From Dasypus novemcinctus (lineage: Eukaryota; Chordata; Mammalia; Cingulata; Dasypodidae), in the NCBI RefSeq assembly GCF_030445035.2, contig NC_080695.1, positions 620,001 to 684,000 on the forward strand: a stretch of DNA of 64,000 nucleotides, read 5' to 3'. Under the pieces are notes generated by a model. The model was not told the DNA's origin. It searched no databases and was given only the letters and a program-made list of their open reading frames with translations. This document shows, one piece after another, positions 25,919 through 39,500 of this stretch. How positions within the stretch are numbered: position 1 is the first letter of the stretch; each line of letters begins with the position of its first letter. Both the position numbers and the translations under genes were made by a program.

Positions 25919-26750
25919 CAGAGAGAGAGAGACAGAGAGAGAGAGAGAGCCAGGATCAGGAGGTCTGCGAGTAGAGACTCATCAGACAACTTTATTGTTT
26001 ACAAGGGGCTCTCTACATACCCCAGTCTACGTGACAACAAGCAGGAACAGGTAGCCTACCTGACAACAAGCAGCATTACCCATAGTCTAAGGAATTTTAA
26101 AAGATCTTATCTCAAGGTACAAAATCTAAGTGTTCTATTCACTGCAAAAGGCATGTGCTCATCTTTTCTTTCAGCCTTGAACAGCTTCATCCCATTTCCC
26201 GGGAACTCTTAATTACTGCATTTCTTAGGTTGCAAGCGTAGCCATGGAAACAGCACGTCTCTCCTTGTGAGACCACTGTGCCTCAGTTTCCAACAATCCC
26301 AGGTCCACAAGAAGGAGGAATAGAGTATGGATTAGAGTGGTTTTACTGATGTTCTGCTGGGGAACCATTGTGATTATTAAGGGAAGAAATTGTAGTAGTG
26401 GTGTGGAGAGGGCGGCCACAGTGGCTGCTGATGGTCGGGAGAGGGAAGAAGAGATATGGTGTGGGGGCATCTTCAGGATTTGGAGTTGTCCTCGGTGGTG
26501 CTGCAGGGACGGATGCTGGACGTTGTGTGTCCTGTCGTGGCCCACTGGGTGGCCTGGGGGAGAGTGTGGACTACAATGGGGACCACTGTCCATGTGCTGC
26601 AGCGGTGCTCCAGGATGTACTTGCCGCGTGCAGTGGATGTGCCGCAATGATGGAAGAGGCTGTGATGTGGGAGGGGTGGGGTGGGAGTGTATACGGGGAT
26701 CTTATGTTTTTTTAATGTAATATTTAAAAGAAAATAAAGAAGAAAAAATA
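25266..26750 (+). mobile_element. L1 3' UTR, forward, carrying a solo LTR
   Basis: Forward L1 3' UTR phrases (agtcgggaggtcatcag, ggtcaaccaccacagcaggg, gagtgtggactacaatgggg) and terminal tail tttttttaatgtaatattta at 26,706-26,730. Interrupted by the LTR at 25,822-26,295. Confidence 0.8.
25822..26295 (-). mobile_element. solo endogenous retrovirus LTR
   Basis: 474 bp bounded by TGTTGGA and TCCAACA (perfect terminal inverted repeats, TG...CA ends) and by the 5-bp target duplication atccc at 25,817-25,821 and 26,296-26,300. On the minus strand it contains an AATAAA poly(A) signal (near 25,990), a pyrimidine-rich (CTCTGT)n U5-like region (complement of 25,850-25,950) and the CTGAGGCACAGTGGTC start typical of class II LTRs. 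No internal viral sequence is present. Confidence 0.88.
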
Positions 26751-26756
26751 AAATAA

Positions 26757-27285
26757 AACCTAGAGGAAACATGACCTTGAATGGACAATCGGTAGAAGCA
26801 TTCTTTCTAAAAATAAAACTTAAACAAAAAGCAAACAAGGAAGAAATACTGCCCCTACTTCAAGTTAACTTTGTGCTGGAAGTTCTCATGGGTGTTATTT
26901 TTAAAAAGAATCCAAAGGGATAAGGTTTGGAAAGGGGAAAATGAAACTGTCATCGCTTACATGCGGTGTGATCATTTTATGGAAAAAAGGTACATTCCAG
27001 TGATTGGAAATGAGAGTTAAGATTGTGAGATGTGAGATCAATACATGAAATTCTGTTGCATTTCTACAGGCTAGCCACAAAAATGCGACAACCCAGTGAA
27101 GGGACAGTTTCCACGGTCTCCGAGAGCAGGACTACCCAAAGGGCTGCAGGAGTTCCGCGCGGCGGGATTGTACTGCACGTGAGAATCTCTCTTGCAGACC
27201 CCAGGTCAGCGGGAGACGCCGCGGCCTGGCGCAGAAGGTCACACTTCCCGCTGGACGTGGCCGCAGCAGCGCCAGCGTCAGGAGC
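26757..27285 (+). repeat. old L1 fragment, other arm of inverted pair with 1,685-2,215
   Basis: Reverse complement of 1,685-2,215. It shares gtgagatcaatacatgaaat and the unusual stretch ending near gcgcagaaggtcacacttcc. Confidence 0.65.
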
Positions 27286-28800
27286 AGCGGCGGCTTTCCC
27301 GAGGCTGAGATTTCCTGAGAGGAGTAAGAGAGTGAGGTCAGGAGGTCGGGGACCCTGGGGGGGGGGGCGCTGGGCGGGGGCAGGCTGGGGCACCCCGTGG
27401 GGGCTGGGCCCCCTCCTGCCCGTGAATCACCCCCGGCAGTTGAAGAGGGAGCCCCGCGCTGAGTGAGCGCCGCAGCGCCGTCCTCGTCCCCTGCGCCCCA
27501 GGGTCCCCTTCTGAAGCTCAGCGACACTGAGGGCAAAGCCTCCCGGGGCGCCCAGCTCCTGCCTCGGGAACCAGTGCTCACCGTTGGTCACTCAGTCGAT
27601 CAACACACACTTCCTTGGCATGCACCGGTTTCGGGGTAACGAGGACATGAGAGGGTCGCAGGGAGCGCCTCTGGCTTCTCGGGGTGCTCAGGGCAGCGGG
27701 GGATCAAGCAGAGGCGGGCACCCCGCACAAGCACGGCGAGCATGCAGCCTCTCCGCAGGGCGGGCTCTCCCAGGAGCAGCCCTGGCGGGGGCTTTGAAGA
27801 CCCCCGCCCTCGGCTCTCAGGCCTGGCAGGCGCCCTTTGCCCCAGCCCGCGTCGGGGCCCCCAGTCCTTTCGGGATCGAGGGGCGCGTTGCTGGGTCTTC
27901 TTTCCAGGAGGGGACGGCCGCGGGGGGTGCCGCCAGGTGGGGGTCCCACCCCCAGGGGGATCCCCCCTCCCCAGGGCAGAAGGAAACGTCAGTGGCGCGG
28001 GCGGCCAGCACCCGAGGGCCCGGGCAGCGGCTGCGTGCGGGACGCCTCCTTCCCCAGAGACGCCTTCTGGGGGCCGGGAATGGGGGGTCGGGCTCCCCAC
28101 CAGCCTGCCCACGCTTTGACGCTCCCCCAGGGGCCCACGGGACCCCCGCCGCCCTCCCCTCCCACGACGACCGCTGGTCTCCCCTGGAGCCCACGCTCAG
28201 GTGCCACGTCCCTTCCTCTGCCCCTCTGGGCACGGGCGTGGAGAGGGGCTGAGCTGGACCCACGGGCGGCGGGGGCTCGAGCGACCTGAGAGCTGCAACC
28301 CTGCGCTGCCACAGAGCTGAGCCGAGGAGCCACGCCTTCCCCGGGAGGTGACACGGGGGCGGGGGCTTGGGGGGGGCGGCTCGGGACAGAGGGCAGGAGC
28401 AGGGTCCTTCTCCTCTCGGTCGATTCTTCAGTGCACCCCCCACCCCAAGGCCAGGCTGGACCTGGAACTGGGGGTCCCTTAGAGACACCCGTGGAGGGGG
28501 GACTGCAGACACGCCCCCTCCTCCCCCAGCCCCTCTCCCGCAGCCGGCCTGGCTGTGTCCACCCAGCAGGAGGCCCCTGAGACACCACAGGAGGTGGGAG
28601 CCGGCAGGGCCCAGAAGGGGGGGATCGGCAAAGGGGTCTTGACCTCGACAGAGAATGAGCCCGGCAGACCCGCAGGCGGGGGTTTGTCTAAGGGTTCTGG
28701 GCCCACGGCAGGGCCACCAGGAAATGGAGGCAGGGGCCTCGGCAGGGGCTGGGGGATCGGGGAGCCTGAGCTGGCCCCTCCCGTCCGTCTGCGGGGTCTG
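27286..28800. other. GC-rich intergenic DNA
   Basis: No protease exon, RNA gene or known repeat recognised. Several long open frames on both strands overlap each other and reflect base composition. Confidence 0.55.
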
Positions 28801-28804
28801 AGCC

Positions 28805-29280
28805 CCAACCAGCCAGGGGTACTTCCTGCCTGAGACATCATGTCCCCCACGACGCCCCCCAGCTCATGCCCCGGGCCAGGATCTGGGGGAGCAGGTTGAG
28901 GGGGCATCAAGGGCCCAGGCCAAGATCTTCCCAGAGCTGGTTTGGACAGAGCCAGGCCAGGTGAGGAGAGTCAGGTGAGCCAGGTGAGCCAGGTGAGCCA
29001 GGTGAACCAGGTGAGCCAGGTGAACCATGCCACCCACAGCTGGTCCTATGAGACTGGGCAGCACAGGAACTGGATGGGGACAGCACACACCTGGGGTCAC
29101 CATGGAGCCCCCCCCCCCCAGGCAGGGCAGGGCCAGGAGCAGCAGCTGCAGCATCTGGAGGGGAGGTGGGGGTGGGTGGGAGGCCAGGGCACCTGGCTGG
29201 GAGGGCGGGGAGGGTCAGGGGGCTCTCACCTGCCCAGGTCCCTGCCACCTTCTGCTCCGGCCCCTGGGCGTCCCTTTATC
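28805..29280 (-). pseudogene. truncated mastin-like pseudogene (5' exons only)
   Basis: Minus strand: TATA-like GATAAAG (29,274-29,280), non-coding exon ending at 29,230 with donor GTGAGAG, then signal-peptide exon 29,091-29,154 (MLQLLLLALPCLGGGG; 64 bp, one extra Gly codon from a G-run; donor GTGTGT). The next exon starts at 28,882 after a good acceptor (ctgctcccccag) and encodes [14 protein letters not shown], then loses frame where the second Gly of IVGG should be and loses similarity near 28,805 before the His exon sequence. Everything downstream is missing. The propeptide and intron 2 sequence match the dead genes at 7 kb and 41 kb, not the live mastin, so it belongs to that lineage although it lies in the opposite orientation. 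Confidence 0.85.
28972..29025 (+). repeat. 9-bp tandem repeat, six units
   Basis: CAGGTGAGC repeated six times (units 4 and 6 read CAGGTGAAC) inside intron 2 of the truncated pseudogene. On the plus strand each unit matches a splice-donor consensus. Confidence 0.95.
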
Positions 29281-29284
29281 TGTC

Positions 29285-30717
29285 GTACAGAGGAGGTGGG
29301 CGGGTGGGGCAGCCCTCCTCCTGGGGTCCAGTGGGGACCGGGATGGGCAGGGCAATCTGAGCGTGTCCAGGGCCCTTGGGGACGGGGCGGGTCGTGGAGA
29401 TGCCGTGAGCGGCCTCGGGCCTGGGGCTGGTCCTCTCCACTGACCAGAAGCTTCCACTGCCCTTGAACCCAAAGCTGCCCCCAGGCCGCCGGGTCAGGGG
29501 AGCAGGAGGGGGCGAGCAGAGGGGGCAAGTCGCCAGTAAATGACCCAGGGAACACCAGGTCGGGACGCAGAGGGTGGGCTGGGCACGGGGCCATGGGGGG
29601 CAGGGGGCTGCGTCCTCTCCAGGGCCCACCCTGAGGGCTCCGGGGGCCGCCGAGGCCGAGCCTGCACCTGAGCTCCCGGGAGGGGCTCCTGCTCCCAGGC
29701 CCCCCCGAGCAGCTGGCCGTGCACGGGTGTGAGGACCCAGCGCCCTGCCCTGCCCGCACCAGCGCCTCGGGACCCCCGCCCAGCGCACTGACCACCGGCA
29801 GAGCCCAGGGGCTGCCCGGCCCCGGCTGGGCTGCTGAGAGGCCGCTTCAGTCAGGGGACCCGCGCCCCACCTCTGGCTTGGCGCCCCGTGCACCCCCGGC
29901 CTGCGGGGCTGCCTGGCAGGGGCTGGGGGCTTTGGGGGCTTTGGGGAAGGAGACACTGTGGAAACGCCCCCTGCCTCCCCAGCCTCGCCCTTCCCTGCTT
30001 GCTGCAGGTCCCCCCCCCCCAGGGTCACCCCAAGACCCCAGGCTCTCGGGGTGCATATCACCTAGCAGGTGCAGGTGGAGGGGCCATAAGAGACCGACAG
30101 GGCGTGCCCCCCGCAGAGCGGCCACACGGGAGGGTTTCCGTCACTGCAGTCATCTCTGCCCCGCCGAGCCTGGTGGGTGCTGCTCAGACCACCCTGGAGA
30201 GCGGCCCCCAGGCCCACCTGCAGCCCGGCCTCGTGCTCGGGGCGGCCCCGGCCCTCTGGGACCTGGGGTGGGCGCTGGGGTGGGCTGAGCTCAGCCGAGA
30301 CCACCTCCCACGGGGCTCGCGAGAGGCAGCTCAAGCAGCTCCAAGGCGGGAGGCTGGTTTCAGGATCTCCTCGTCCTGCTGTGATCACAGCCACCATTAA
30401 AAACGTGGTTGTGTGTTTAAACTGACAATTTAAACATCACGTAAAAACAGAACCTGAAAACCCAAAACCACTGTTTCTAGAGGGCCGTGTGGGGTGAGCA
30501 GCCGAGCAAATTGACAGAGGAATGAGGCCGTGGACAGGGAGGCAGAGAGCGAAATTACCTAGTCGAAGAAAGAGAAGGAAACGGGGTACTGCCTTTAATG
30601 GAACAGAGCCTCTGGTTCTTTTTCATATTTTTTATTTGTCTGCCGAGATTTCTTATCTCTTCATTAATTATGAGTATATTTTCCTTTGTGACATAAAGCA
30701 CTGTTTTTTTGTGTTTT
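29285..30717. other. intergenic DNA, no gene seen
   Basis: GC-rich to about 30,400, then AT-rich. No exon signature or recognised repeat. Confidence 0.55.
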
Positions 30718-30845
30718 TTTAAAAAGATTTCATTCTTTCTTTCCCCTTCCTGCCGCCCCCGCCCCAGTTGTCTGGTTCTCTGTGTCCATTTGCTGCATGT
30801 TCTTCTTTTTGACTGATTCTGTTGTTGTCAGCAGCATAAAGCACC
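30718..30845 (-). mobile_element. DAS SINE, 3' half only
   Basis: Complement of the DAS tail (gttgtctggttctctgtgtc, tttgctgcatgttctt, ctgttgttgtcagcagcat). The tRNA-like head is absent. Confidence 0.8.
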
Positions 30846-30849
30846 ATTA

Positions 30850-31035
30850 TTAAATGAAGGCAAGGAAGAGAAGAAAAAGAAAACAAAAAAAGGGGAGGGA
30901 ATGGAGGAGAACAGGGAAAGAAGAGGAAGGGGAGGGAGGAAAGAAAACATGGGAGGAGGGACAGAGAGGAGGAATAAAGGACAATGGAGAGAGAAGAGAG
31001 GAAAGGGGCAGGTAGGAGGGAAAGAGCAGAGGCTG
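30850..31035 (+). repeat. polypurine tract
   Basis: Almost entirely A and G on the plus strand (gaagagaagaaaaag, gaggaaggggaggga). It lies just beyond the poly(A) site of the mastin-like gene. Confidence 0.8.
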
Positions 31036-31234
31036 GATGGGGGGGGGAGACCTGAGGGCAGGGGCTGCTGAGTCTGGGGGACCAGCCATCCCACCCCCGC
31101 CCCACGGAGGCCAGTGCAGGAAGAGGCCTCGAGGTATAATGCCCAGGCTGGCCCCGCCTCCCTGGCCCCAGAGCCCCCAGGCGCCCCAGTCACACCCAGA
31201 CAAGGACACCGAGAGCCAGCTGCTTTCCACGGAG

Positions 31235-31240
31235 TTTAAT
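31235..31240 (-). terminator. poly(A) signal of mastin-like gene
   Basis: ATTAAA on the minus strand, 224 bases past the stop codon. The tryptase gene also uses ATTAAA. Confidence 0.75.
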
Positions 31241-31463
31241 AGGCACAGATGGGGGGTGTTGGTGGTCCTGGGCCATCTCCAACCCCTATGGGACACAGAG
31301 CCTGGGAGCCTGTCCCCTGCCTCTGCTCCCCGCTGTCCGGGAAGGCCAGCACGCTGGAGCCAGGGGCAGAGGGTGGGAGCAGGGGCCGGGGGGCAGCGCC
31401 GTAGGGAGCAGAAGGCTGAGCCCCGGGGGAGAAGCGCAGGGGGCTGCCCCGGACGTGCCTCGG

Positions 31464-33417
<1,954 letters not shown>

Positions 33418-33487
33418 CTGCAGGGGAGGCGGGGGTGGGTGGGGAGGCCAGGGCGCCCCGGCTGGGGGGGAGGGGCAGGGCCCTTAC

Positions 33488-33538
33488 CTTCCCAGGTCTG
33501 CGCCGCCTGCGGCTCTGGGGTGCGAGCGCCCCTTTATC
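33488..33538 (-). promoter_or_regulatory. core promoter and non-coding exon 1 of mastin-like gene
   Basis: GATAAAG at 33,532-33,538 on the minus strand; donor GTAAGG at 33,482-33,487 ends the short untranslated exon, followed by an intron whose acceptor tgcag touches the ATG. Nearly identical to the block A promoter. Confidence 0.65.
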
Positions 33539-33539
33539 C

Positions 33540-36500
33540 CCCGGCACAGGAAACGGGGGGAGAAGTGGGGGCTGGGGCGCCTGCGGGGCGGGGCCTGCAG
33601 CGTCGAGGCCTCCTGGGGCTGCCCCCGTGGAGATGGGGGGCTCCTCGGGCCACAAGTGCGACCCGCGTCCACTCGGGGTGGCAGGTGCCCTGCGCTGGGC
33701 GGCAGGAGAGAAGAAGCCCTGCCCCCCAGGAGGGAGCCGGACTGTGACCTGCGGACCCCAAACGCAGGGAACAACAGGGCAGGGCCATGGGGACCCCGGG
33801 GCGGGCCGGGAGACGCACGCGCCCCTGGAGGGAGGCGCCGCGCGGCACGTGGGGACCCGACCCCGGCCCCTCGCGAGCTTCCGTGGGCGCTTCTGAGTCT
33901 CCTTCCGCCTCGCCTGAGCCCTGGGCCTGGGCGCTTGGAGGGCCGAGTCCCCCCTGCCCAGAGCGCCCCGCGTGCGCCGCCCCCACCCCGGGCTGGAGGC
34001 TGAGCGGCCCCAAGGGCCACCTCAGCTGCAGTTCCTCCGGTCTCCACACGTCGGCGCGCGGGAGCAGACTTTGAGCACCTAGAAGTTGGGGTGCGCCGAG
34101 GGCCCCGTCTACCCACTGACCCACAGCGGGGTGGCTCCTGGGGACCACCCCTAAGCCATTTGGACAAAAGTCCACTGCGGCAGCGCAGCTTGTCTTCAGA
34201 GTCACGGAGGGGCTAAGGGTTAAGGGCATTTCTGGCAGTGACCATGTGCATTGTCTGTGTGCCCGTGGGACGTGTGGCCTCAGTGTCCCCAGTGTGGCCC
34301 CCGTGGGCCCTAGGACGAGGGTCACCGCAGGTCCTCGAGCCACACCCTCGGCTGGACATGAAGCCCCGGGAAGCCCCATCCCTGGGCCCCCGCCCTGAAC
34401 TGCTTTCCTGTCCCTGCTCCGAGCAGCGGGGGGCTGGGGGCGCCTGGGTGCAGCCCCTGGGCCGGTTCCTCCTGGAGCTGACCTGGGCAGGGACCCTGAG
34501 GGGGCAGGACGCGCTGGAAGGAGGAGGGGTGTGGCGGGAGGGAAGGGCACTGGGGGCTGCCGGCAGCCTCTGGGGGCGCCTGGAGCCCAGACCCGCCGGG
34601 GCAGCCTGGGGGCCGCTGTAGATGCGCCTTGGGGTCTCCATCCTCGGGGAGGGGCCTGAGCTCCAGCCCCCGCCAGCTGGGACAGGGGAGGGGTGACCCC
34701 CATTTCCTCCCGAGGTCTCAGATCAAGGCACACGGCGGCCCTGGAGCCCCCGAGTCAGTGCGGACCCCGGGAGGGGCAGGGCCTCCAGCCCTGCTGCCCA
34801 GACACCCCCGGTCAGAGGGGGCTCCTGCCAGGGGACGCCTTCCTGGAACAGGGGGCTCTGCAGGGGGGCCAGGGGGGCCCCCAGGACCCGCTCTGCAGTC
34901 AGGGCTGCCAAGGGGCCTCGCCCTCCAAGGACGGGCTGCCCAGAGCTCCCCCCACCCCGGCCGGCCCTGGGTGCTGGTCCTGAGCCCACCCTGCAAGGGG
35001 AGCGAGGAGGGGAGACCCCGGCCCGAAAGCGGCAGACTTGCCAGCAGGACACGGGGGGTGGGGGGCCACTGGGGCCGCCCCGGGGAGTCCAGCGCTGCGC
35101 TCAGCGTCGCGTGGAGGCCTCTGGCCTCCGCCCAGGACGGGCTCCTGGGACCAGGGCAGCGGGCGGGGCTGGGCCATCGCATTGATGCACTACAGTTAGC
35201 TTCCCTGCTTTTCTTTTTCTAGCTGAGTTTTAAAACCTGAATTTATCTGCTGAAGGTAAATTTGTGTTGTTTAAGTTTTGGGTGATGATGCATAAAGACA
35301 ATATAAATATTTTCCCCAGGTTTTCGTGAGGATGTAAGTTTCCATCTCTCACGTGTGTGGACAGTGGATACCCAGGCGGCGCTAGCTGCGTCAGCTTTAA
35401 GAAACGCCACTCCAGGAGCTGCACGTTCATGAATAACGACGCGAACATTTTTCTTGTGCTTATCTGCCACCCGCATGCTTCTTTTGTAAAATGTCTGTTC
35501 ACATCTCTTACCCAAATTTTTATTGGGTAGTTTTCTCATGATGGAGTTGGAGAGTTCTTTATAGATTAGGAACACATGTATTCCATGTTCTGCAAAGATT
35601 GTCTACTCATTTTTGGACTGTTAAGTGTTAAATTTTGCTCAATTTATCAAAAAATTATTTTCATGAACCCTGCTATCTTTTGGCTAGCATTTGTCTGTAA
35701 GATGTTTTCCCCATTTCCTTTTACTTTAAACTCCTGCTTCTATCTTTTGAACAGCATATATCTGGATTTGCTGTTTTGTACCCACCTTCAATATTTGTCG
35801 TTAACTAGTGAGTTTATTGGCTTTGCATTTATCACAATTATTGACATAGACTGGTTTCCACCACCTTAATTTACTGTTGTACTTGGTTCAGCCACTCTTA
35901 CGGTTCTTTTCCCGCCTTACTGTTCCAGAACTGCTCTCTCTCTAACCTCAGTAAGAGAAGAGGCCGTGGGCTCCTCACATCTGCCCTGCACTTCCCTCCT
36001 GCTGATACCGTCTGGACTGTTCACCTGGTGATGGCCGGTAGATTATCTCTTTTCTTGGGGGTTATCTGGCCTTAAAGGTAAGAGCAACCTTCACCCAGAT
36101 AACCCATCTCCTTTACTGAACGCCTCTTGCAGCATCTTGGTGTTTATCTCCCGTTTACTCGAGCGCTTTATCTAAACTGCTTCAGAGGGCACGAGGGCTG
36201 GTGACCTGGTGTGCCTGCTGACCCACCCCTGCTCATCCTTGAACGCTTCCCTGCAGAGAATGTGCTGGGGTCCGAGTCGTTCTCCATGACCACTCTAAAT
36301 TGTTGCTTCACTGTGTGTTTCTATCTATTGTTGCTGTGGAAATCTGTGCAGTCCAAGTCTCCTTCTTCCAATGTTCTGGGGTTTCTCAAAACGCTGGATG
36401 GAGACAGGCTCCAGCCCTGGCCCCGCACAGCTCACCTCACCGGCCTCACCAATCCCGGCCGTGCGAGCCCGTCTGCACTTCACACGTGGATATCGCGGTC

Positions 36501-39500
36501 ATCGTGGGTTTTTAGAAATCCCGCGCCCGCGGGTTACTTGCCCTGGTCGCTGAGGGTTGGGGCTTCCCCGGAACGCACGCCTGCCTCGGCGCCCCCGGCC
36601 TCGCCCAGCCCCGGCCCTGCCACCGAGCGTGAACCCGCGTTAGTCTCGCTCACGAGTGGACCCCGGGCGGGGAGGGGCCACGGGAGGCGCGCGTCAGCGG
36701 CAGGAGGAGGCGGTGCCCGTGGCGTGTGCGGGGCCGTGCGTGTCCGCGGCGGGCGGCGGGAGCTCGTCCTGGGCAGAGCTGGCCGCTGCTGAGGCCGGAG
36801 CCGCCCCGCCTGCCGGCACCTGCCACCGCTGGCGTCCCAGGGGTGCATCCTGTGCGCGGAGCCCGGGGCCCGAGGCGGGCGGGTGAGCGTGTCATGGGCC
36901 CCCGGCACCCTTTGCACAGTGGAAGGACACAGCTGGGGTGGTCAGCAGACAGCAGGGGGGGGGGGGAGGGGAGGGGCCGGGCTCCGCCATTGGAGGAGGG
37001 AGGGGGGCGCGTGTCTGGTTTGGGTGCCACGTGGGGGGTCTCCAGGGGAGTTCTGCGCTGGCTCTTGGCGTCGGGGTGACGTTTCTAGAATGGGGGACGG
37101 GGCTGGCTCCACGCAGGGCGAGCGCTGCCTGCGTGGGGGGTGGGCACGTTCGCGGGAGGGGCTTGTCGGCCACCACTGGCCTGAGCTGTGTCCCCTCAGG
37201 GTTCCCACCTGAGGCCATCGAGGAGGCTCTGCAGAAGGAGGGGCGAGCTCGCTGGTGGAGCAGCACCCAGAACCCACCCCCGCTCCCCCTGCTCACGGGA
37301 ACACGCTGAAGGGTCCCGGGAACCTCGTTGCTCTCGCCGATTGTCAAGGATAAGGAGGCAGATCCCCCAGCACTGCCGAGGGCCCAGGGCGACGGGGCCG
37401 GTGCTGATCTCGCGGTGGAGGTGGCCGCGGCCCCTCCGTGCACCTGGCAGCAGCTGAGAGGGCAGCGGCGGCCCCTACTAGTGGGCGTGGGCCACTGGAC
37501 CGCCCACCGGGGAGGCTCGAGTGACTCACATTTTAAGCCTGGAAAGAGCCTGACAGCTCCTCAGCCTGGGACGGGGTCGGGAGCTGCCCTGTGTCCACCA
37601 CGACCAGCGACCAGCGCCACCTCCACAGGAAGAGGCAGGACCAGAGACATGGTGCTGCGGGGAGGGGAGCTGGGGTGCCACACGGGGGGGGCGCCTGGGA
37701 GGCCTGGAGGGCACCGCCACATGCCACCCACGCACCGTCCACGTGCCACCCACGCACTGCCCACTTGCTGCCTTAGGAACACTCTCAAGTGGTGGAAGGA
37801 TGGGGCACGGGGTCAGGAGGCGCAGGCTCACAGCAAAGTACACGGAGCACAGGGGCAGGCTTGGCCGGGCAGGGGACGGCCAGGTCCAGCTGGCCTTTGT
37901 GGGCCCCAAGATGCTCCATTGTCAGGGCAGGAGAGCAGGATGCCAGGACGCCGGCCAGCTGCTGCCAGCCCCCGGGAGCGGGGGACGTGCCGCGGGTGGG
38001 ACTGGCTGCCGGAGCTCAGAGGCCCTGGGGTGCCCCCCTCCCCTCCCCACCCCCTTCCTCTCTCCCTCCTCCCTGTCCCTCCTCCCCCTACTTCCCTCTC
38101 CCACCTTCACTCTCTCTCTTTCTCCCTCTATTCTTTCTACAGCTTGGACCCCCGGGGGATGGCTACTCTCCACCCCCTGATGTGCCCAGGACAGACGCCC
38201 GCGCTCGCTGGTCAGTGTCCAGGGCAGGACGGCCGTTGCCCAGGAGCAGGGCACGGTCACCTCCTCCCTGTTCCCGCCCTGCCCCCACATGGCCTCACCT
38301 CCCGCCTCCTGCCGGTCCACGCGGCCACGTCTCCTCGTGCTTTTAGTGGGGGCTCCAGGATTTCTAGCGCTTGTGGAAACACCGTCCCTCCTCCTCTGAC
38401 TCGCCCTGCCCCTCTGCACAGGTGCAGTCTCCCCTGCCTCTCCTTCCTGTCCCACCATCTTTCCCTTTATCTTTGTGCTGTGTCTCATTTCCTGGGGCTT
38501 GGAACCTGGGAGGGTTGACCTGTCATCTTTGCTCTCTTTTTATAAAGCTGTCGTGGCTATTGTAGGTCCTTTGCAATCCCGTGCACATTAAATCAGCCTG
38601 TCAGTATCTCCAAAGAGGCTGGTGGAGATTTTGATTAGGATTGCAGCTGAATCTAAAGATCAATTTGGGGAAAAGTGACGTCTTCTCCACATGGCGTTCT
38701 CTGGCCCGCGAGCAAGGCACATCTCTCCCTTTACTTAGGCCTCTAATTATTCCCAAATTACATGTCGTTCTCATCTGCACATCTTTTACCAGACTGATCA
38801 CCAAGATCTCTTACTTTTGATGCTGCTGCAAATGCTGTAACCTGTTATGTCAAGTCCACTCCTGATCGTTGCTGGTATATAGAATTCCACACTCCTCAAG
38901 TCACGCGGCATTGCTACGTCACTTACTAGATCTCGTAGCTCTTCGTTAGGTTTCATCAGGTTCCCTACGTAGATGACGCACCAGATGCCTTTATCTCTTT
39001 CCAAAATGTCACTCCCTGCACCAGTTACAACCTTCGGTACAATGTTGGGCAGAAGTGAGGAGAGGGGATTTCTTGCCAGTTAGTTACCACGTTAGCCGGT
39101 GTCCTTTACCAGTCGAGGGAGCGGCCTTCTCTTCCTGGTTTGCTGGGGTTTTTAAAGTCACTACGTTACGGGATTATGCTAAGTCCTTCGCCAAGCGCCT
39201 GTGTGTGCTGGGACGCGCGTCTGGCACGCAGCGGGCAGTTGAAACCCGCCTTGGCTGCCACTTCCTGCGTGCACAGAGCACCGGCGCCGGCTGGAGGCGG
39301 GCAGGCTTCCAGGCCTTTCTTTAGGACCCACGGCCCTGGACGGACTCACAGCCCCGAGCCCGCAGGTGATCTCCCAGGTCCTGGAAAAGGGTCAGAGCTT
39401 CCCAGAGCCCCTGTGGACACCTCGTGCCAGGGCTGGTTTTCCTTTTACACTTTCCGCTTAGCCTATCATCAACCTGCACACAAGTCGAGTTGCCCGCGCA

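Noticed and set aside
25849-25950. (GAGACA)n microsatellite as a free-standing repeat
   Set aside because: It lies within the limits of the solo LTR and reads as its pyrimidine-rich U5 on the minus strand.
33534-34733. 399-codon minus-strand frame upstream of the mastin-like gene
   Set aside because: Pro/Arg/Gly-rich composition, no domain, and not conserved as a frame in block A (1,100-1,300).
37328-38518. 396-codon plus-strand frame
   Set aside because: Runs through a polypyrimidine tract and low-complexity DNA; the block A counterpart is broken into shorter frames.
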